A program made the position numbers and the translations under genes. Below are positions 7,690 to 15,585 of a stretch of DNA of 64,000 nt, piece by piece. Each line of letters opens with the position of its first letter. Position 1 is the first letter of the stretch. Under the pieces are notes generated by a model. The model saw only the letters and a program-made list of their open reading frames with translations. It searched no databases and was not told where the DNA came from. This DNA comes from CALCZU01 sp964396165 (lineage in GTDB: Bacteria > Bdellovibrionota > FAC87 > UBA2466), in contig CAYNEF010000018.1 of the NCBI GenBank assembly GCA_964396165.1, positions 4,480-68,479 on the forward strand, given 5' to 3'.

Positions 7690-9001
7690 AAAAAGAATTT
7701 CCTAGTTCTATGAAGACAGCCTTGCGCTCTTCATTCATTGCCCAATCTGCTCTAATCACAAAACGTTTATTCCACAAAATTCTTAAACCAAGCCCTGTCG
7801 ATGCATGCAACTTTCCAAAGTAAAAGGGATTGAGAGTTCCCCATACTCGTCCAAAATCCACAAAGGGTACTACACCAAAAATAAAATCCTGGCCTGCGTA
7901 CGAAACCTTGTATGGATCCCATCTCAATTCCCAGCCAAAAAACAAACGGTACTTATCAATAAAACGGTTTCCCTCATACCCTCTCACGTATCTGTCGCCC
8001 CCTAACCCCAAAGTCGAATCACTGCCACCGACACTGCCCATTTCGAAAAAGGGCACGTCTCCTGCGACTACTTCACAAAGAGCACGGTGAGCTAAAACTA
8101 ATTTCGGATGCAAAGGCACATAGACTCTGAATGTGTAAGTGTAACGTTGGTAATTGTATGTGGTGCCTAGCCAGGGAGAATACCAATACACAAACAATTC
8201 ATTGAACGTACCCTTCGTCGGATACGGTTCGAAATCCAAAGTGTCTCGCACTAAAGCGAAACCGAAATAATTAGTTTTGCCGCCGAACTCGCCGGATGGA
8301 TGCTCTTTTTGCAATAAACTATTTTCAGGAACAGTTACGTCAGTCCACTTAAGACCAATGATGGGACCCATGCGATAAATTTTATTGTGGTAGCGCATGA
8401 AAGAGAATTGGACGGAGGGTCCGCTTCTCGTATTGCCATAATAATCACTATCATCTTGTTTATGATCAATGACCGTGTCATTTCCAATTCCGTAATACTT
8501 AAAAGAAATATCTCTGTTGTAGGCAATTCTGCCGGTAAAGCGGTATTGATCATTGAATAAATAAGGGATGTCTAAACCGATGAAATGTTTATACCTGCCT
8601 TCATCACTTGCGAGCACTTGACCTGAGATTTCGATCTTATGCGGATCTTGTCTCATAATGTTGTGCATCTTTGCGTGTAAGCCAATGTGAAAACCATTGG
8701 AGGAAGTGGGAAACAAAAGTGGAATCCCTTGAATCGTCCAGGGCTCGCCCCACAAGGTAAATCCCTTACGGCTCACCACACGATCAATTCTATTCACAAC
8801 TTCTGTCGAAAAAGTTTCCAAATCTTTTCCCACATTTTTTTTATTTTGCATCTTTACGGTTTCATCTTCGATTACAAGACTGGGAACCGTATTTTTTTTT
8901 CTTTTTTCCAACGACTTGGGTTCTGGAAAATCAGGGAGCTCGGCTTTAAGTGGCAAGGCGAGGTTTAGCACGCATAAAATGAGAAGACTAAGTCGTGACA
9001 C
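7688..9001 (-). CDS. Omp85/BamA-superfamily outer-membrane beta-barrel without POTRA domains
   Basis: 437 aa with a signal peptide (cleavage near ALPLKA, residue 20), a short Lys-rich linker, then a barrel from about residue 90 to the C-terminal Phe. The Omp85 loop-6 signature appears as GGDRYVRGYEG (334-344), and strand patterns such as NYFGFALVRDTLDFEPYPTKGT are typical of the Bac_surface_Ag domain. No POTRA repeats fit in the roughly 70 residues before the barrel, so it resembles small Omp85 relatives and not BamA itself. Role unknown. Confidence 0.85.
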   Translation of the reverse strand: MSRLSLLILCVLNLALPLKAELPDFPEPKSLEKRKKNTVPSLVIEDETVKMQNKKNVGKDLETFSTEVVNRIDRVVSRKGFTLWGEPWTIQGIPLLFPTSSNGFHIGLHAKMHNIMRQDPHKIEISGQVLASDEGRYKHFIGLDIPYLFNDQYRFTGRIAYNRDISFKYYGIGNDTVIDHKQDDSDYYGNTRSGPSVQFSFMRYHNKIYRMGPIIGLKWTDVTVPENSLLQKEHPSGEFGGKTNYFGFALVRDTLDFEPYPTKGTFNELFVYWYSPWLGTTYNYQRYTYTFRVYVPLHPKLVLAHRALCEVVAGDVPFFEMGSVGGSDSTLGLGGDRYVRGYEGNRFIDKYRLFFGWELRWDPYKVSYAGQDFIFGVVPFVDFGRVWGTLNPFYFGKLHASTGLGLRILWNKRFVIRADWAMNEERKAVFIELGNSF

Positions 9002-9064
9002 GATCCAATTATCTTACAGGTATACTGCGCGGGATTAAATTCGAATTTTAAGTGCGGCGCATTA

Positions 9065-9718
9065 TTACCATAGCAATAAGGCGAGACCTAATCCACCGAA
9101 GGGACCAGAAAGAGAGAAATTGCCATTCGAAAGATAATTAGTCGAAGCTGCTTGGGGTTGTCCGAAGTCCGCAAAGCGGTAACCACCTTCTATCAACAGA
9201 GCAAACGAGTTGTTTAGCTTGATTCCCAGCTTCAATCTCCCAGCATACCCATACTTCATCGGAGAAGTGCTGTAGGTTTGTGTCGTCGTACTTCTGACTT
9301 CTACACCTTGATTAAGTGGGTAATACGCAGATGCCATCAAAATCCAAAAAACTCTCGGGTTTCCCGTAACCCAACCCAGATCGGCGCCGATATTATCTAT
9401 TTTCAACGTGTCTGTTTGTCCCACTCCGCTTAAGGTAAGTTGTCTTTGGCCAATCCAGTATTCGTAACGAGCTCCTAAATAAATATGGTTTAAGATCGTA
9501 ACACCCAAACCTGCGTTTAAAGTGTAGGGGTTGGTGTATTTATGATCGTAATTTGCACCACTCACCTGATCTGCGTAACTATTTGTAAAGTGGTAATCGG
9601 AAGAAACGAAAAACATCAATTTGCGCTGATTCAAGTTGCTTAACTTTGTTTTCGCAAAGCTTTCTTGTGAAATGCTTAAAGTCAAAACAAACACAACTAA
9701 TCTTATGCAATGCTTCAT
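9065..9718 (-). CDS. secreted outer-membrane beta-barrel protein, unknown
   Basis: 217 aa: signal peptide (cleavage near SFAK, residue 23), then alternating aromatic/polar strands (GLGVTILNHIYLGARYEYW, IGADLGWVTGNPRVFWILMASAYY, GRLKLGIKLNNSFALLIEGGYRF) and a terminal Trp. This is the look of an eight-stranded OmpA/OmpW-type barrel. It is separated by 60 bases from the Omp85-like gene on the same strand. I cannot name a family. Confidence 0.75.
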   Translation of the reverse strand: MKHCIRLVVFVLTLSISQESFAKTKLSNLNQRKLMFFVSSDYHFTNSYADQVSGANYDHKYTNPYTLNAGLGVTILNHIYLGARYEYWIGQRQLTLSGVGQTDTLKIDNIGADLGWVTGNPRVFWILMASAYYPLNQGVEVRSTTTQTYSTSPMKYGYAGRLKLGIKLNNSFALLIEGGYRFADFGQPQAASTNYLSNGNFSLSGPFGGLGLALLLW

Positions 9719-9827
9719 ATACGCTATTACTCACTACTCTATTCGGAATATTTAAGCGTGAGAGTGGTGCAGAGAATGTGAAACCATTGTGAAGAAAAGA
9801 ACTTAATTGATAATTTTGGTGAGAAGC

Positions 9828-10277
9828 TTAATTCTTACAGCGTTTGCAGCAGAAATTATCTACTGAAAGTGTGCCTGCTCCGCTAAATACAAGAGTTACT
9901 AACGCTACAATAATGAGAAATTCAGACATGCCGAGTAAATCTGTCAGAGTATGAATGTCTTCTTTCTTTGCGGTTAGTATCGCAACTACCATGGTACCGA
10001 TGAGAGGAATACTAGCGACTCGAGTGAGAAGACCTACTAATAACAAAGCGCCACATACTAGTTCCACCCCTGCGACAAAAGGGGCCTGAATCTGCGGAAA
10101 GGGAATTCCCAACTCAGTGAAATAGTCTACAATTTTTGGTAAATGCTGGAGCTTGCCCCATCCACTCTCGATAAAGACGAAACCAATTGCAATACGTGCA
10201 AGCAATCCCGGGAGCCAGTTTATTTTATTCAAAGCTGTTTGAATTTTTTCACATGTTACTTTGCACGTTGCATTCAT
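9828..10277 (-). CDS. DoxX-family membrane protein
   Basis: 149 aa with four hydrophobic helices and the family signature ARIAIGFVFIESGWGKLQHL plus GVELVCGALLLVGLLTRVAS. DoxX proteins are inner-membrane proteins; in mycobacteria one forms a complex linked to thiol and oxidative stress. The tail CCKRCK adds three cysteines, unusual for the family. Its ATG lies three bases after the TGA of the small Cys-rich gene, so it is the last gene of a coupled trio. Confidence 0.88.
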   Translation of the reverse strand: MNATCKVTCEKIQTALNKINWLPGLLARIAIGFVFIESGWGKLQHLPKIVDYFTELGIPFPQIQAPFVAGVELVCGALLLVGLLTRVASIPLIGTMVVAILTAKKEDIHTLTDLLGMSEFLIIVALVTLVFSGAGTLSVDNFCCKRCKN

Positions 10278-10280
10278 GGT

Positions 10281-10502
10281 TCAGCTCTCTTCATCAGATA
10301 ATTTAAGACTGCACTGCTTGTATATTACCACTTTTTCCCCTGAGGCATCCCACGATTCGCAGCGGACAAAATTTCCACCACTATCACAATGTGATCCCAA
10401 TCCATCAGCAGAACAGGTGATCGTAGTTCCATTAAAACAATAATGAGTGACAGTACATCTGTCCGGTACAACCGATAGCATCAAGCTTAGCAAAGCGATC
10501 AT
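10281..10502 (-). CDS. small secreted Cys-rich protein
   Basis: 73 aa with a signal peptide (MIALLSLMLSVVP) and six cysteines in the short mature part. Start chosen at ATG 10502, which overlaps the preceding gene's stop as ATGA; an ATG 12 bases earlier is less likely. The sequence resembles one module of the upstream repeat protein only loosely. No known family recognised. The periplasm or exterior is the likely location. Confidence 0.65.
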   Translation of the reverse strand: MIALLSLMLSVVPDRCTVTHYCFNGTTITCSADGLGSHCDSGGNFVRCESWDASGEKVVIYKQCSLKLSDEES

Positions 10503-11296
10503 TGTGTCACGCAAGCGTCGAGCGGTACGCTGTCCCCTAATGGATTTAACGTACTGATTTCAGTGATCCGCCAGTAATTGCCGCCTTCGTGTACACAAAT
10601 TTTTCCATTGTTCGCTTTTTGTGTAGCCAGTGTGCAAGATGCATAATCTGAGTAAAAACCCATCGTTTTTCCATCCGACACTCTGAAAGGAGTCCAGATA
10701 TCCATTCCGTTTGAAGCACAAACTGTCAGCTCACGAGCAGCGGCAACAGCTCCAATACATTGTTGGAAATTTGCAGCTACTCCGAAAGAAATTCCATCAG
10801 CAATACGTGTGGGCTTCCAAAGATCCTGCAAAAAAGGAATACAAGTTGTTTCTTGATTCATTACATTCGATGCAGTCAAACAAGACTGAAGCGTCGTATG
10901 CACACCCAATCTTTCCTCATCCTGAATCCTGGTCACATACCAAGATTCATTGCCAGTGGTCGTACAAACGACTTCTCCGAATACAGCATCAGCAACCGCA
11001 CGGCACTTCTTCGCTGTTGTGAAACTTCCAAGTGTTTTTCCATCCGATCCTCTAGTGGGGAAAATCATACTGCCCTGACCGGTACATTTGATTTTTTTTG
11101 TGAGGCTGATACCGCCACAAACCTGCCCAATTTTAATTTGGTTTTCGGAGACTACTTCTGTAATTCCGTTGCGGCAGCTGACTTCATATAAGCCATCCGG
11201 ACGGCGAAACATTCTTTCAATATCTTTCACATCGTCTAACGGGCTTGCTAATCCGATTTGACTACCAAACAAAAGAGAAAGGCTTAGTAAAAACAT
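10499..11296 (-). CDS. secreted Cys-rich protein with five tandem ~41-aa repeats
   Basis: 265 aa with a signal peptide (about 1-17). The mature part is built of five modules of about 41 residues. The core pattern is C-x7-W/F-x2-T/F-R-x2-D-G-x3-G-x7-C (examples: IWTPFRVSDGKTMGF, LWKPTRIADGISFGV, SWYVTRIQDEERLGV). Each module has one Cys at each end of the core, and the last is truncated. The regular Trp/Gly/Cys spacing suggests small disulphide-closed beta units. I do not recognise the repeat. It is translationally coupled to the small Cys-rich gene and DoxX. Confidence 0.8.
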   Translation of the reverse strand: MFLLSLSLLFGSQIGLASPLDDVKDIERMFRRPDGLYEVSCRNGITEVVSENQIKIGQVCGGISLTKKIKCTGQGSMIFPTRGSDGKTLGSFTTAKKCRAVADAVFGEVVCTTTGNESWYVTRIQDEERLGVHTTLQSCLTASNVMNQETTCIPFLQDLWKPTRIADGISFGVAANFQQCIGAVAAARELTVCASNGMDIWTPFRVSDGKTMGFYSDYASCTLATQKANNGKICVHEGGNYWRITEISTLNPLGDSVPLDACVTQ

Positions 11297-11359
11297 CTAG
11301 GGATCATTACTAAATCAACCCAAGATGTCATGACGCGCGAGGGATATTTGGAACACCTT

Positions 11360-11803
11360 TTAGTACATTGCTCCAAAGGATGCGCCTGATTGCAGTTCAC
11401 TCGTATTTCTATACGTTTTAGCGCTTTTGTCCCACTTCATTTTTAAGATATCTTTTCCCGTTAACCGCATAAACACTGCTATAGGTGTCACTAATAGAAA
11501 AAAGATAATACTTAGAATAATGCGTGTTTGTATCCAACCCAGCACGAGTCCAATCACCATCCATCCTTGGTATAACCATTTTAAAGCGCGAGGGTAAACG
11601 AGACTGGGCACAAGAAACGCCGTTGCTGTAATCACAGTCCAAAGCCGTAAATCAGATTTTTTAATGAGAACGGGCAATAACCCGAGCACAATTCCAAAAA
11701 AGGCAGCCATGATAAGACCAAAATTTCTGAGCTCCTTATTTTTGGCTTCACCGTGTTGGACAATTGCCTGTTTTAATCCCGACAAAGAAATACTGTCTAC
11801 CAT
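11360..11803 (-). CDS. SxtJ-family membrane protein
   Basis: 147 aa with several hydrophobic helices (GLIMAAFFGIVLGLLPVLI; LWTVITATAFLVPSLVYP; GWMVIGLVLGWIQTRIILSIIFFLLVTPIAVFM) and the end LTGKDILKMKWDK, typical of SxtJ-type proteins found beside carbamoyltransferases. The biochemical role of SxtJ is unknown. The gene follows the carbamoyltransferase after eight bases, supporting co-transcription and a joint role at the membrane. Confidence 0.8.
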   Translation of the reverse strand: MVDSISLSGLKQAIVQHGEAKNKELRNFGLIMAAFFGIVLGLLPVLIKKSDLRLWTVITATAFLVPSLVYPRALKWLYQGWMVIGLVLGWIQTRIILSIIFFLLVTPIAVFMRLTGKDILKMKWDKSAKTYRNTSELQSGASFGAMY

Positions 11804-11811
11804 AGAGCTCC

Positions 11812-13647
11812 CTAATCTAATTCAAATTCTGTTTTCCAGGCCTCGTCTTGTTCAGAAACCGGTTGCTTTGTTTTATCCAAGACGAAATCTCCCAAGACAA
11901 GAGTGTCCATATCGGTTCGCATGAAACAGCGATAAGCATCTTCAGGCGAACACACGATGGGTTCTCCCCGTACATTAAACGATGTGTTTACAATGACAGG
12001 CACACCCGTTTTTTTCTCGAAAGACTTGATCAACTTATAGTAATTCGGGTTCACCTTGTCTCGGATAGTTTGAACACGTGCAGAGTAATCCACGTGTGTC
12101 ACTGCCGGGATATCAGAGCGCTTTGTATTTAATAGTTCAATTCCAAAAAGTTTTTTTTCCTCTGTACTCAGTTCCACATGTCTGGATTTATTCACAGGAG
12201 CAACAAGGAGCATGTAGGGGCTATCACAATCCATCTCAAAGTACTCGGATACTTTTTCTCTTAAAACAGAAGGGGCAAACGGTCTAAAGCTTTCTCTGAA
12301 CTTAATCTTTAGATTCATCACGGACTGCATTTTTTGAGAGCGCGCATCTCCAATGATACTTCTATTTCCCAGTGCCCGAGGACCAAATTCCATTCTTCCC
12401 TGAAACCATCCGATTACTTTTTCATGCGCTAGATCATCTGCAACTCTGTCAAAAACTTTTCCATCACCAAAAAAATCATAGGGAATTTTTGCCTTATCTA
12501 AATATTCACGAATCGCATCATTCGAATACTCTGGCCCCAAATACGAACCAGACATGGAATCAGGATCTGCATCGACTGAGCGAACAGCGCGATGAGATTG
12601 GTAGTGGTATGCTAAAGCTGCACCTAATGCCCCGCCTGCATCTCCGGCGGCAGGTTGTATCCAGATATTTTTAAACGGTCCTTCGCGAAGCAGTCTGCCA
12701 TTCGCAACACAATTCAGTGCTACGCCACCTGCAAGACAAAGGTTTTCCAATCCCGTTTCTTTTTGGAGAGATCGCGCAATCTTCAAAACAATTTCTTCTG
12801 TCACTTCTTGAACAGAGCGGGCAAGATCCATTTCCTTTTGGCCTACTTGCGATTCGCGAGCTCTTGGTGGGCCGCCAAAAAGAGCGTCAAACTTCTCATT
12901 CGTCATCTTCAAACCGGTATGGTAATCGAAATAATCCATATTCAGTTTGAACGTACCGTCTTCTTTGACATCAATCAGGTGATCATAAATTTGTTTTACG
13001 TAAACAGGCTTGCCGTAAGGAGCAAGTCCCATCACTTTGTACTCTCCTGAATTTACTTTAAAGCCCGTATAATAGGTAAATGCCGAGTAAAGCAGTCCCA
13101 AAGAATGTGGAAAGCGGATGTCCCATAGAGGAGTCAGTGTATTTGCCTCGCCCTTCCACGCGGTGGTCGTAGCCCACTCGCCCACCCCATCCAAACAAAG
13201 AACGGCACTTTTCTCAAAAGGGCTCGGAAAGAAAGCAGAAGCTGCATGAGAAAGGTGGTGTTCGGAAAAAGTGATTTGAGGAATATTTTTTCCGTATTCC
13301 TTTTCCAATTCTTTTACAATGGTACTTTTTAAAAAAAGTTTTTCTTTGATCCACAACGGCATGGCTTTTAAAAAAGAATTAAGCCCTTTTGGCGCTGTCG
13401 CAAGATAGGTTTCTAAAAGCCGTTCAAATTTTACGAATGGCTTTTCATAAAAAACAATCGTATCAAAATCGGAAAGTTTGATGCCTGCGTGCTGAAGGCA
13501 ATAACGAATCGAATGCACTGGAAAGCGGTGATCGTGTTTTTTTCTGGTGAAACGTTCTTCCTGGACAGCGGCAATTATCTTTCCTTCTTTGAGCAGACAT
13601 GCAGCACTGTCGTGGTAATACGCTGATATTCCTAAAAGATAACCCAA
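11812..13647 (-). CDS. carbamoyltransferase (NodU/CmcH/TobZ family)
   Basis: 611 aa, full length for the family, which transfers carbamoyl from carbamoyl phosphate via carbamoyl-adenylate to a sugar or other hydroxyl. The N-terminal ASKHA-type domain (GISAYYHDSAACLL, EERFTRKKHDHRFP) contains the conserved HHLSHAASAFFPSPF. The C-terminal domain has GWFQGRMEFGPRALGNRSIIGDAR, FRPFAPSVL and NTSFNVRGEPIVCSP. The start is TTG, four bases after GGGGGA. Pairing with SxtJ suggests modification of an envelope glycan or lipid; the substrate is unknown. Confidence 0.93.
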   Translation of the reverse strand: MGYLLGISAYYHDSAACLLKEGKIIAAVQEERFTRKKHDHRFPVHSIRYCLQHAGIKLSDFDTIVFYEKPFVKFERLLETYLATAPKGLNSFLKAMPLWIKEKLFLKSTIVKELEKEYGKNIPQITFSEHHLSHAASAFFPSPFEKSAVLCLDGVGEWATTTAWKGEANTLTPLWDIRFPHSLGLLYSAFTYYTGFKVNSGEYKVMGLAPYGKPVYVKQIYDHLIDVKEDGTFKLNMDYFDYHTGLKMTNEKFDALFGGPPRARESQVGQKEMDLARSVQEVTEEIVLKIARSLQKETGLENLCLAGGVALNCVANGRLLREGPFKNIWIQPAAGDAGGALGAALAYHYQSHRAVRSVDADPDSMSGSYLGPEYSNDAIREYLDKAKIPYDFFGDGKVFDRVADDLAHEKVIGWFQGRMEFGPRALGNRSIIGDARSQKMQSVMNLKIKFRESFRPFAPSVLREKVSEYFEMDCDSPYMLLVAPVNKSRHVELSTEEKKLFGIELLNTKRSDIPAVTHVDYSARVQTIRDKVNPNYYKLIKSFEKKTGVPVIVNTSFNVRGEPIVCSPEDAYRCFMRTDMDTLVLGDFVLDKTKQPVSEQDEAWKTEFELD

Positions 13648-13901
13648 AGTTCCCCCAGGTTTGTTTGACTTAAGGGATTGTAGATTGAGTTATACAATCG
13701 GGCAAGAACTACACGCTTACGACCCGTTGCATTACGCAATATCTCTCTTTATACATTCAGAAAGTTTGCCGATAGAGGAAGCGTGAAAAGAATTTATCTC
13801 TTAGCTTTTATTCTTCTTTCGCTCCATTTGATCCACACGTGGTCGAAAGAGAGAAAAAACGCGCATTCTCTTTCTTCTGACGAAATCGTCAAAGCAACGA
13901 A

Positions 13902-14792
13902 TTAGCGACAACCGTCTAAAAATCCGTCCACTTTGTCCCAGCTTTTTTTCTCAGGACCAGGGATGGAACGCGTGACAGACTTTAACGAAGAACAAGTCCA
14001 CTCTGTGATACTGCCATTGGATTCCAAGTCAGTCGGTGTGTAGTGGTACATGGAGGCACGCACAAGAACGCAATCTTCTGTATTTGTTTTCGCGTAGTAG
14101 TCACCCAAATTTTTTCCGTTGTAACACGCCTTTTTAGCGTGATCGGCGAAGTCTTTTTCCCACGCTTTTATCGTAATAGGTTCGTTTTCGAAAGACATAT
14201 CCAGAACGATTTCTTTTTTGCTGCTGCCGACAAGTACAAACGGAGCAACGTGGTACCACCACTTGTAGTTGTTGTCCTTGCGGTATTTTTCTGTAAAAAA
14301 TATATATACTTTTTGCGACTTTACTTTGTCCTGGATGTACATGGCACGTGCCCAGTAATGAGCACGATTAAAGCAATTGTCGTTCAAATCAAAACCGTCG
14401 TCTTCTTTGTATTGGAATACAGAATCAAACAACTCCTGAGCTCTTTCCATATTGGGTAGAGTTGTGGGGATGTAATCCGAAAGTCTTCTTTCGCGATGAT
14501 TGATGGCTACTGCAGTTTCGACTTCCCCATTCTCCATTACATTAAAAGATTCGATAGATTCACCGTCGTTCGCGATAGATAACTTTACCAATGCGTGCAC
14601 GCGACCTGCGATAGTTAAGGCGGATATCATTTCTGTCTTAGAGGCATCTACAGAATAAACTCTGCCATCTGTAATGGATAAGACGTTGGACTTTGCATCA
14701 GCCTTTTCAACATTGAAAATTTTTGTCACTACATCGGTAGAAGCAAAAGTGATTGAAGACAATGTAAGTAGGGAAAGAACGAACAAGCGCAT
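13902..14792 (-). CDS. secreted protein-glutaminase-like protein
   Basis: 296 aa with a signal peptide (cleavage near TFAST, residue 17), an N-terminal beta-rich segment (20-95) and a C-terminal catalytic-looking domain. C140 in NDNCFNRAHYWA, H181 in WWYHVAPFVLV and D198 in EIVLDMSF have the order and context of the Cys-His-Asp triad of protein-glutamine glutaminase (Gln_deamidase_2-like). That enzyme deamidates glutamines in proteins. Four further Cys near the C-terminus may form disulphides. The gene stands alone. A secreted enzyme acting on foreign or envelope proteins is the inference. Confidence 0.72.
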   Translation of the reverse strand: MRLFVLSLLTLSSITFASTDVVTKIFNVEKADAKSNVLSITDGRVYSVDASKTEMISALTIAGRVHALVKLSIANDGESIESFNVMENGEVETAVAINHRERRLSDYIPTTLPNMERAQELFDSVFQYKEDDGFDLNDNCFNRAHYWARAMYIQDKVKSQKVYIFFTEKYRKDNNYKWWYHVAPFVLVGSSKKEIVLDMSFENEPITIKAWEKDFADHAKKACYNGKNLGDYYAKTNTEDCVLVRASMYHYTPTDLESNGSITEWTCSSLKSVTRSIPGPEKKSWDKVDGFLDGCR

Positions 14793-14851
14793 TTAAAAAC
14801 TCCTTATGGGCAACTCGTTTAAGCGGACCGGCTTATACAGATCTTAACGCG

Positions 14852-15466
14852 TCAAGTCAATCCTTCCCACTTCTCTATTTCGAAAGCTGTTTTTAAGTCC
14901 GAAGATTTACTACGTATTTTCAACTGTTTAAGGATGTTTTTTCGTGCGCTCTCAGGCTTAGTTTGTCCTAAATTCCATTTGGTGCGGGTGGCATTTATCT
15001 TTAACTCCACGGCACAAATCATTTTGTATTTATCCCGGTAAACTTCATGGTTTGGGTCCAGGGGAACATAGTTTTTCTCACTCTGATAGTGATCCATCAT
15101 CTTCTGCATTACTTCGTTTAACTCAAAGTTGTCCTCGATGATTCGCGCAGTACAACTAAATTCTACGAATTTAAAAAATTGATTGATGGCTCCGCCGTAT
15201 TGCTCGTCTATCCAGTAGGACGGAATCACAGAAAGGCTTTCAGAAAAAACGAATTGGCACTTATTGTTTTCCCTCAAATCTGCTGTCTGCTCGTCAGTTC
15301 TTCCCAGATGTAAATAGAACCGATCTTGTTTAAAAATCGTATTGTACAATCCCGTTTTGGGAGCCTTACTTCCAGAAGAAGTAATCAAGAGCCCTAAGGA
15401 CTGATTCACTACCAGTGTCTCTATTTCTTTCGGCCGCGTTTGTTCGTGTTGTCTGTGAAACCTCAT
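14852..15466 (-). CDS. PaiB-like FMN-binding split-barrel protein
   Basis: 204 aa matching the FMN-binding negative-regulator (PaiB) family: QSLGLLITSSG near the start, FYLHLGRTDEQTADLRENNKCQFVFSE and VIPSYWIDE. PaiB-type proteins have the split-barrel fold of pyridoxamine-phosphate oxidases; DNA-level regulation by B. subtilis PaiB is reported, but most members are uncharacterised. ATG preceded by AAGGA. It is divergent from a MocR regulator, which makes it the obvious candidate target of that regulator. Confidence 0.8.
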   Translation of the reverse strand: MRFHRQHEQTRPKEIETLVVNQSLGLLITSSGSKAPKTGLYNTIFKQDRFYLHLGRTDEQTADLRENNKCQFVFSESLSVIPSYWIDEQYGGAINQFFKFVEFSCTARIIEDNFELNEVMQKMMDHYQSEKNYVPLDPNHEVYRDKYKMICAVELKINATRTKWNLGQTKPESARKNILKQLKIRSKSSDLKTAFEIEKWEGLT

Positions 15467-15531
15467 AAAATTTCCTTATCTTTAAAATGAGTTTTTTAAT
15501 CCAGTTGTTCATCTTTCAAACGTACAGGGTG

Positions 15532-15578
15532 TCTGGTATGTATAAAACAACCAGATTTAGTATTTTAAATAGACCAGA
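15532..15578. promoter_or_regulatory. repeated half-sites in the mocR/paiB divergent region
   Basis: TCTGGT (15532-15537) is inverted relative to ACCAGA (15550-15555), and the same ACCAGA recurs at 15573-15578, 23 bp further. One inverted and one direct repeat of the same hexamer, the second touching the mocR ribosome-binding site, fit binding by a dimeric MocR/GntR protein with paired half-sites. Inferred from position and repetition only. Confidence 0.55.
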
Positions 15579-15585
15579 GGAACCG

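Noticed and set aside
12655..13050. Plus-strand open frame of 131 codons opposite the carbamoyltransferase
   Set aside because: Antisense shadow of a clearly conserved enzyme; the product is basic and patternless.
13785..13907. Short plus-strand ORF starting at GTG 13785 behind AGAGGA, with a hydrophobic stretch in a neighbouring frame
   Set aside because: In frame it gives only 31 residues without signal character; the hydrophobic reading (LAFILLSLHLIHTW) is in another frame and has no start. It could be a frameshifted small gene but is too short to support.
15487..15585. Upstream extension of the MocR open frame
   Set aside because: It runs through repeated operator-like half-sites, and the ATG at 15586 has a good ribosome-binding site and the family's usual N-terminus.
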